Below, piece by piece: positions 14,578 to 19,544 of a stretch of DNA of 19,544 nucleotides; position 1 is the first letter of the stretch; every line of letters begins with the position of its first letter. The notes under the pieces were generated by a model. It saw only the letters and a list, made by a program, of their open reading frames with translations. It was not told the DNA's origin and searched no databases. The translations under genes and the position numbers were made by a program. This stretch comes from Deltaproteobacteria bacterium (GTDB lineage: Bacteria > Myxococcota > UBA796 > SXON01), in contig CANKNP010000050.1 in the NCBI GenBank assembly GCA_947483545.1, positions 1 through 19,544 on the forward strand. Direction: 5' to 3'.

Positions 14578-16260
14578 CTACCCCCGCCCCATCAACGTCC
14601 CCCAAAGCTCTCGAAACGCCGTCGCATCCACACCGGCAGGGGCATCGGGCAACTTCGCGACGCGACCCGATCTTCCCGCCCCGATGGCCCGGGCCGGGTG
14701 TAGTCCGGACACGCTGACCCCCGGGTCCTCCGCCTGGGCCAGGGAGTCCGTCCGGAGCCAGGCACAAACCTCTCCGGAGGCGCAGTCGAACGCCACCGTC
14801 GCGCCGTGGCGCGTCCAAAGCGGCCCTGCAGGCCCCGCGCGCACCGGATCCCGCTCGCGCCAGGCGATCTTGAGCAGCACCTCGTCTCGAACCGGGCGCT
14901 CGGTCGGACGAATCAGCACTTTCTGCACGCGCACACGCGGCAGCACATCGAAGGGCACGCCCGGCGGGATTCCAAGCACCGCACGGTGGGCCTCGACAAG
15001 CCGCATGGCGTGCCAGGTGGAGGCCATGATCGCGTCCAGGCGAACGACACCGACTGCGGCGCGCACAAGCTGGAAGGGGGTGTCCAGATCGGCAGCGGTG
15101 GCGCCGACCCCACGCTCAAGCAGCCGCACCACGAGCAGATCGCGAACGTGGGTGGTGTCCTCGGGGTGAGCGGCGCGATCACAGGCCAGGACGGCGCGGG
15201 CGAGATCGAGGAACCCGACATCTGCGGGGGGCAGGTAGTCGAGCCCGCGAAAGAGCAGGCGCTTCACCAAGCCGACGGCAAAGCGCAGGGCGGCGTGCTG
15301 TGCCGGGAGGCCTGAGCGCCCCGGCGCGCCGTCAAAGTGCAGGGTGTGCGCCTGGGAGTTGGCACGGGCTGGGGGCCGGAGCAGGCGCGCGTCGTAGGCG
15401 TCCATGAGCAGGGCGTAGAAAGCGCGGGAGAGGACCACAGAGACGTCGTGCGGCTCCGAAGCGCGCCCGCCCGGGCCGAAGGCGGACAGCGCCAGCGGCT
15501 TGCCCGGGTCTTCGTCCACGAGCGTGCGCAGGCCGTTCTTCTCGCCCAGCCCACGCCCAAACTCTGCGGCGAGTGAGCTGAACAGGCCTGTGGCGGCGAG
15601 GTTTCCAGCGGTCAACACCAGCGCCCGGGAGGCCAGCGATCGCGAGAAGGTCGCGGCGAACAACGCGGTGAGATCGGCGATCGACTCGTGGATCGCCACC
15701 GCCTGAACCGTGGCCGATGCGTAGAGCCAAGGGGCGATCCCGTCGAGGACGGCGTGGGCGGTCTCATGCGCAACGATGTCGTGCGAGGCAGCCGCGTCGA
15801 TGCGCTTGCCGGACTGTCCGCCTTGAAAGTAGTAGAACTGCAACGAGCAGGACGAGCGGTCGTAGAAGGCGTTGGGCTCCTCCCCCGCCTCTGGCACCAC
15901 CAGGAGCTGAGGATGCCCAAAGGCCCAGGGGATCACGCGACCGAGGCAATCCGGGCTCTCGAAGAGCGCGAGCGTCTCCAGGACGATCGCGAACACGCTC
16001 CAGCGGATGATCGCCGGCTCGCGGTAGGGCTCGGCGGTCTGGGGCAACAGCTCGGCGTCGGAGCTGGGGCGCGGCACCGCGGGAGCCAAGGAACCATCCG
16101 CGCGCACGTCCACCACGGCCACGCGGTCAGAGACGGGCCCGTCCAAGAGGCTCTCCACGCGAACCCGGCGTACCTCGTACGGGGCCCAACGACCCTCTGG
16201 GTCCGTCTCGCCCTCCACCTCCCGGTCCTTCAACAATACGGGGATCCGCAGCTCACGCAT
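14578..16260 (-). CDS. Protein with a gluzincin-type zinc metalloprotease signature, no signal peptide
   Basis: The 560-residue protein carries HETAH at 165-169 (SHDIVAHETAHAVLDGI) and HESIADLTALF with Glu192, 23 residues later. HExxH plus a downstream ExxxD is the zinc-site layout of thermolysin-like (gluzincin) peptidases, with His165, His169 and Glu192 as ligands and Glu166 as catalytic base. The N-terminal 80 residues (VLLKDREVEGETDPEG) and the C-terminal half do not match a family I recognise. There is no N-terminal signal sequence, so it appears cytoplasmic or exported by another route, unlike secreted thermolysins. The ATG at 16260 faces the divergent HD-GYP gene across 53 bp. TTAGGG lies 7 bases before it, and GAGG 3 bases before it. 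Proteolysis is inferred from the motif only. Confidence 0.75.
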   Translation of the reverse strand: MRELRIPVLLKDREVEGETDPEGRWAPYEVRRVRVESLLDGPVSDRVAVVDVRADGSLAPAVPRPSSDAELLPQTAEPYREPAIIRWSVFAIVLETLALFESPDCLGRVIPWAFGHPQLLVVPEAGEEPNAFYDRSSCSLQFYYFQGGQSGKRIDAAASHDIVAHETAHAVLDGIAPWLYASATVQAVAIHESIADLTALFAATFSRSLASRALVLTAGNLAATGLFSSLAAEFGRGLGEKNGLRTLVDEDPGKPLALSAFGPGGRASEPHDVSVVLSRAFYALLMDAYDARLLRPPARANSQAHTLHFDGAPGRSGLPAQHAALRFAVGLVKRLLFRGLDYLPPADVGFLDLARAVLACDRAAHPEDTTHVRDLLVVRLLERGVGATAADLDTPFQLVRAAVGVVRLDAIMASTWHAMRLVEAHRAVLGIPPGVPFDVLPRVRVQKVLIRPTERPVRDEVLLKIAWRERDPVRAGPAGPLWTRHGATVAFDCASGEVCAWLRTDSLAQAEDPGVSVSGLHPARAIGAGRSGRVAKLPDAPAGVDATAFRELWGTLMGRG

Positions 16261-16300
16261 GCCCTCGGCCCTAACGCTCGCATCGTAGGGCCGCGGGCAA

Positions 16301-16306
16301 TAGGAT
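16301..16306 (+). promoter_or_regulatory. Candidate -10 element of the HD-GYP gene (leaderless)
   Basis: TAGGAT ends 7 bases before the ATG at 16314 in the 53-bp divergent gap, with no Shine-Dalgarno. It overlaps the earlier in-frame ATG at 16305, which argues for 16314 as the start. TACGAT on the minus strand (16282-16287) may serve the divergent gene. Confidence 0.4.
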
Positions 16307-16313
16307 GGCCGCC

Positions 16314-18170
16314 ATGTCCGAGAATACGAGCTGGATCACCGAGATGGCGCCGATGACGGTGTCCGTGATGCCGCCCAACTCGCGGTTTTCGCCGGCGGCC
16401 CGTGCCGCAGCCGCCGCGGCCGGCGTGGGCTTTGTGCCGTTCTCAGCAGCCCCAGCCCCCGGAATCGTCGCCCGGCTCCTGGTGCTGGAGGTGCCCGCGG
16501 GCAAAGCCCCGCCCGCGCGATCCGGTGGGCTGGTGATCGCCATCACCGAGCGCACGGATCTCGACTGCTACGAGTCGATCCGACCCGATCTGGTCCCGAC
16601 GCAGCTCGCCCGCGCGATTCGTGCGCTCGTCCGCGAGGAGAACCTCAAGTTCCGGGTGAACGCCGAACGCGAGACCATCCAGGTGTTGAACGAGATCGGC
16701 TACGCGCTCTCGGCGTCTACAGACCGCGCCGCGCTGCTGGAGACCGTGCTCACCCACACCCGGCGGGCGGTTCGGGCGGACAGCGGCACGATCTACCTGG
16801 CGGATGGGGACACCTTGCGGTTCGCCGCCCATCAGTCGGACACCCCCCAGGGCTCAGGGGTGCGCCGGGGCGATCTCCGGATCTCCGCGCAGGGGTTCGT
16901 CTCGGGCGCGGCTGCGAACAAAGAGGTGCGGAACATCCGCGATGCGCTCGCCGCCGAGAAGCTCGCTTCTTCCGGTGCGCCTCCGGTGCGCCCGCCGTGG
17001 GCCCCCGACGAGGGCCTCGACGGGATGCCCGACTACAAGGTCTGCTCCGCCATCGCTGTGCCGCTGCTCGACCGGGAGAACCAGCTCCTGGGCGTGCTCG
17101 CGCTCTACAACCACAAGTCGCAGCCAGACGTACCGCTGTCGAGCTGGACGGAGGTCACGCCGTTCGCCAAGCGGCACAGCGACCTCTTGCGGTCGATCGC
17201 CTCGCAAGTCACCGTCGCCCTGGAGAATTACCGACTCTACGCGGACATTCGTACGCTGTTCGACGGGTTCGTGAAGGCCTCCGTCTCCGCGATTGAGGCG
17301 CGGGATCCGAGCACGGGCGGCCACTCTCAACGCGTCGCAGAGCTCACGACCTTGCTGGCCAAAGAGGTCGCACGGTCATCGCTCCCCGCGTTCGAAGGCA
17401 TCCAGTTCAGCGCGCAGGAGCTCACCGAGCTGCACTACGCCTCGCTCCTGCATGACTTCGGCAAGGTCGGCGTGCGCGAACGGGTGCTGTTGAAGGCCGA
17501 GAAGCTGCACCCCGACGAGCTGGAGGCCATCGAGACCCGGTTTCGCGTGGCGGCGCTGGAGGTCACGCTGCTCTCCCTGCGCGAGAACCTCCACGGCGCG
17601 CTGCTCAAGGTGAAGTTGCTGCGCTTGGAGGATGATCTTCTCCTGGTCCGGAAGATGAACGCCGCCGGCCGGGCCTCGGAGCGGGACCAGGCCACGCTGG
17701 CGGAGGTCGCCGCCCGTTGGCATGTGCAGGGGTGGGGTGCCCGTGGCGAATCGCCCGTGGTGGGGCCCGCGTCGATCCGCAGGTTGAGCATCCAGTCGGG
17801 CACCCTCGACCCCGACGAGCGCCGCGAGATCGAGAGCCATGTGGAGCACACCTACCGGTTCCTGAAGATCATCCCGTGGACACGGGACCTTCGCAACGTG
17901 CCGGAGATCGCGCGCAGCCACCACGAGAAGCTCGACGGCACGGGCTATCCCAGGGGGATCCCGGGGGCGGAGATCGTGTACGGCGCCAAGCTGATGGCGA
18001 TCACCGACATCTGGGACGCGCTCACGGCGAAAGACCGACCCTACAAGACGGCGATGTCCGTCGATCGCGCGCTCGGCGTGCTCCGCGCGGAGGCCGACGC
18101 GGGAAAGATCCTGGGGGATGCCGTGGAGCTGTTCGCGACTGAGCGGGTGTGGGAAAAGACGGGAGGGTAG
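16314..18170 (+). CDS. GAF and HD-GYP domain cyclic-di-GMP phosphodiesterase with an intradomain insert
   Basis: The 618-residue protein would hydrolyse cyclic di-GMP in the cytoplasm. After a poorly conserved N-terminus (1-125), a GAF domain covers about 125-310 ([40 protein letters not shown]). The HD-GYP domain follows with intact signature residues: H337xxR340 in GGHSQRV, H380-D381 in [26 protein letters not shown] (536-546), and [15 protein letters not shown]. All metal and GYP residues are present, so activity is likely. About 100 residues lie between [14 protein letters not shown] and [16 protein letters not shown]. These two stretches look like two versions of the same helix, which normally occurs once. 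No receiver or membrane segment is seen; the GAF domain is the likely sensor. Start 16314 is preferred over 16305 because of the adjacent -10-like box. Confidence 0.88.
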   Translation: MSENTSWITEMAPMTVSVMPPNSRFSPAARAAAAAAGVGFVPFSAAPAPGIVARLLVLEVPAGKAPPARSGGLVIAITERTDLDCYESIRPDLVPTQLARAIRALVREENLKFRVNAERETIQVLNEIGYALSASTDRAALLETVLTHTRRAVRADSGTIYLADGDTLRFAAHQSDTPQGSGVRRGDLRISAQGFVSGAAANKEVRNIRDALAAEKLASSGAPPVRPPWAPDEGLDGMPDYKVCSAIAVPLLDRENQLLGVLALYNHKSQPDVPLSSWTEVTPFAKRHSDLLRSIASQVTVALENYRLYADIRTLFDGFVKASVSAIEARDPSTGGHSQRVAELTTLLAKEVARSSLPAFEGIQFSAQELTELHYASLLHDFGKVGVRERVLLKAEKLHPDELEAIETRFRVAALEVTLLSLRENLHGALLKVKLLRLEDDLLLVRKMNAAGRASERDQATLAEVAARWHVQGWGARGESPVVGPASIRRLSIQSGTLDPDERREIESHVEHTYRFLKIIPWTRDLRNVPEIARSHHEKLDGTGYPRGIPGAEIVYGAKLMAITDIWDALTAKDRPYKTAMSVDRALGVLRAEADAGKILGDAVELFATERVWEKTGG

Positions 18171-18223
18171 GGCCCACGAAGCGTGCTAAACTCCGGCGCG
18201 AACCCCTTCCCCCGGTGCCCCTC

Positions 18224-19544
18224 ATGCTCCTGCTCCTCCTCACCCTCGCCTGCGTGAACAAGAACGCGATCGACTCCGTGGACACGGGGGACACCCAAGG
18301 CGACACGGAGACCGACACCGACACCGACACCGACACCGATACGGACACCGACACCGATTCGGACACCGATACCGATACCGATACCGATACCGATACCGAT
18401 ACGGATACCGATACGGATACCGACACCGACACCGACACCGATTCGGACACCGACTCGGATAGCGACTCCGACTCGGATAGCGACTCCGACTCGGATAGCG
18501 ACTCCGACTCGGATAGCGACTCCGACTCGGATAGCGACTCCGACACCGACACCGACACCGACACGGAGATCGCGGTCTGCGGCGACGGGACGATCCAGAC
18601 CGGCGAGGACTGCGACGACGGGAACGAGGTCTCGGGCGACGGCTGCGACGAGTACTGCCAGACTGAGATCTTCTCCGAGACCTGCGGAGATGGGGTCATC
18701 GACTCCGGCGAGGATTGCGACGATGGGAACACCGACGGCGGGGATGGCTGCTCCCCCGACTGTCACGAAGAGGTGATCCCCGACGACACCGCCGATACGG
18801 ACACGGGCGTCGACACGGACATCGACTCCGGGGGCACCGCCTCCGAGTGCGGCAACAGTGTTGTCGAGACGGGCGAGGAGTGCGACGACGGGAACGAGAC
18901 CGCCGGCGATGGTTGCGATCCGTACTGCCGGTCAGAGGACTTCTCGGAGACGTGCGGGGACGGCGTGATCGACTCCGGCGAGGACTGCGACGACGGCAAC
19001 GTGGACGGCGGGGACGGCTGCTCGCCCGACTGCCACGAGGAGGTCATCCCGGACACCGGCGGGGACACCGCGACGGACACCGACATCGACACGGACATCG
19101 ACACGGACCTCGACACGGACATCCCCGAGTGTGGCAACAGCACGGTGGAGACCGGGGAGGAGTGCGATGACGGGAACACCACCGCCGGGGACGGCTGCGA
19201 CGACTACTGCCAGGACGAGTCCACCTCGACGACCTGCGGCGACGGCGTGGAAGACTCCGGAGAGGACTGCGACGACGGGAACGTCGACGGCGGCGACGGC
19301 TGCTCGCCGGACTGTCACGAAGAGGTGATCCCCGACACGGGCGGGGACACCGCGACGGACACGGACGTGGACACGGACGTGGACACCGACATCGACACCG
19401 ACATCCCGGAGTGTGGCAACAGCACGGTCGAGGCGGGCGAGGAGTGCGATGACGGCAACACCACGGCCGGCGATGGCTGCGACGATTACTGCCAGGACGA
19501 GCCCAGCTCCGCGACCCGCGGCGACGGCGCGGAAGACTCCGGCG
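18224..19544 (+). CDS. Lipoprotein with Asp-Thr/Asp-Ser repeats and Myxococcus-type cysteine-rich repeats (3' end outside window)
   Basis: The frame is open for 440 codons to the window edge. It begins [10 protein letters not shown], a very short signal with a TLAC lipobox, so the protein is probably lipidated on Cys10. A short linker leads into about 88 residues of Asp-Thr and Asp-Ser dipeptides. Then come eight units of the cysteine-rich repeat CGDGxxxxGExCDDGNxxxGDGCxxxC, the last one cut off. In known myxobacterial proteins this repeat occurs on large surface proteins; a disulfide-stabilised, cation-binding stalk is my inference. The units alternate CGDG and CGNS types with 35-residue and 55-59-residue spacing. 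No Shine-Dalgarno precedes the ATG; TAAACT at 18187-18192 may be a -10 box. An in-frame GTG at 18215 is the alternative start. The large antisense frames here are composition artefacts. Confidence 0.8.
   Translation, partial: MLLLLLTLACVNKNAIDSVDTGDTQGDTETDTDTDTDTDTDTDTDSDTDTDTDTDTDTDTDTDTDTDTDTDTDSDTDSDSDSDSDSDSDSDSDSDSDSDSDSDSDSDTDTDTDTEIAVCGDGTIQTGEDCDDGNEVSGDGCDEYCQTEIFSETCGDGVIDSGEDCDDGNTDGGDGCSPDCHEEVIPDDTADTDTGVDTDIDSGGTASECGNSVVETGEECDDGNETAGDGCDPYCRSEDFSETCGDGVIDSGEDCDDGNVDGGDGCSPDCHEEVIPDTGGDTATDTDIDTDIDTDLDTDIPECGNSTVETGEECDDGNTTAGDGCDDYCQDESTSTTCGDGVEDSGEDCDDGNVDGGDGCSPDCHEEVIPDTGGDTATDTDVDTDVDTDIDTDIPECGNSTVEAGEECDDGNTTAGDGCDDYCQDEPSSATRGDGAEDSG
18302..18565 (+). repeat. Low-complexity Asp-Thr / Asp-Ser coding repeat
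   Basis: A 6-base period encodes (Asp-Thr)n with a few Asp-Ser. Synonymous mixing of GAC/GAT and ACC/ACG shows the tract is not one uniform expansion. Inside it, 18452-18541 is five perfect copies of the 18-bp unit GACTCGGATAGCGACTCC (Asp-Ser x3), which points to recent expansion. The acidic array is 44 Asp-X dipeptides long and probably extended, with possible Ca2+ affinity. Confidence 0.85.
18578..19544 (+). repeat. Higher-order tandem repeat of cysteine-rich units
   Basis: First cysteines (Arg in the last unit) lie at 18578, 18683, 18848, 18953, 19130, 19235, 19412 and 19517. Spacing alternates 105 bp and 165-177 bp, so two units plus a DTD-rich linker form a repeat of 270-282 bp. The later ones are exactly 282 bp apart (18953, 19235, 19517; 19130, 19412). 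The second half is nearly identical between copies, indicating recent duplication. The array continues past the window. Confidence 0.85.

Noticed and set aside
18302..18565. CRISPR-like or satellite array
   Set aside because: The repeat is in frame, has 6- and 18-bp periods, no spacers, and encodes a continuous Asp-X tract.
18022..19318. Minus-strand frames rich in Ser-Val or Gly-Val/Ile-Gly repeats opposite the Asp-repeat lipoprotein
   Set aside because: They are the complement of the GAC-ACC/GAC-TCC repeat tract. One even crosses into the HD-GYP gene. No start signal or signal peptide.
1..19544. tRNA, rRNA, insertion sequence, phage or toxin-antitoxin genes
   Set aside because: I looked for cloverleaf-type sequences, conserved rRNA stretches, transposase motifs and small paired genes, and found none I could support.

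Overview
The window is GC-rich, gene-dense bacterial DNA, most likely from the Myxococcota or a neighbouring deltaproteobacterial lineage. Four things point there. The left edge holds a C-terminal tail of the MYXO-CTERM type. The right edge holds a lipoprotein with Asp/Thr/Ser-Asp repeats and the 'Myxococcus cysteine-rich repeat' (CGDG..GE.CDDGN...GDGC...C). A Hanks-type kinase has an extracytoplasmic tail. Most gene products are secreted or envelope proteins. I see no rRNA, tRNA, CRISPR array, insertion sequence or phage gene. The species cannot be named from this sequence.

Layout, left to right. (1) 1-146: end of a secreted Asp/Cys-rich protein. (2) 148-1569 (-): an RlmD/RumA-family protein that keeps its Fe-S cysteines but has lost the catalytic cysteine and the SAM-site motifs. 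(3) 1570-2026: a gap holding a decayed, internally deleted remnant of a tRNA CCA-nucleotidyltransferase gene whose intact relative lies at 5603-6817. (4) 2027-5293 (-): a three-gene operon with a secreted subtilisin-like protease, a lipoprotein that overlaps it by ATGA, and a small exported protein. (5) 5603-6817 (+): cca-type nucleotidyltransferase, preceded by a 22-bp tandem repeat. (6) 6984-8558 (+): a secreted protein of unknown function. (7) 8743-11908 (+): a short upstream ORF, a transmembrane Ser/Thr kinase, and a periplasmic protein with a TPR and an SH3-like domain. (8) 11975-13838 (+): three overlapping genes for small outer-membrane beta-barrel-like proteins, the first broken by an in-frame TAA. 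(9) 13960-14574 (+): a TPMT-family methyltransferase. (10) 14578-16260 (-): a protein with a zinc-metalloprotease signature (HETAH plus a downstream Glu) and no signal peptide, divergent from (11) 16314-18170 (+): a GAF/HD-GYP cyclic-di-GMP phosphodiesterase with an insert inside the HD-GYP domain. (12) 18224-19544 (+): a lipoprotein with long Asp repeats and a 282-bp higher-order cysteine-rich repeat, running off the window.

The common theme is envelope biology and signalling: a kinase and a c-di-GMP hydrolase, two proteases, beta-barrels, and calcium-binding-like surface proteins. There is no classic defence or mobile system. The most unusual items are the pseudo-methyltransferase, the cca remnant, the stop codon in the beta-barrel gene, the HD-GYP insert, the apparently leaderless promoters, and the repeat-built surface lipoprotein.
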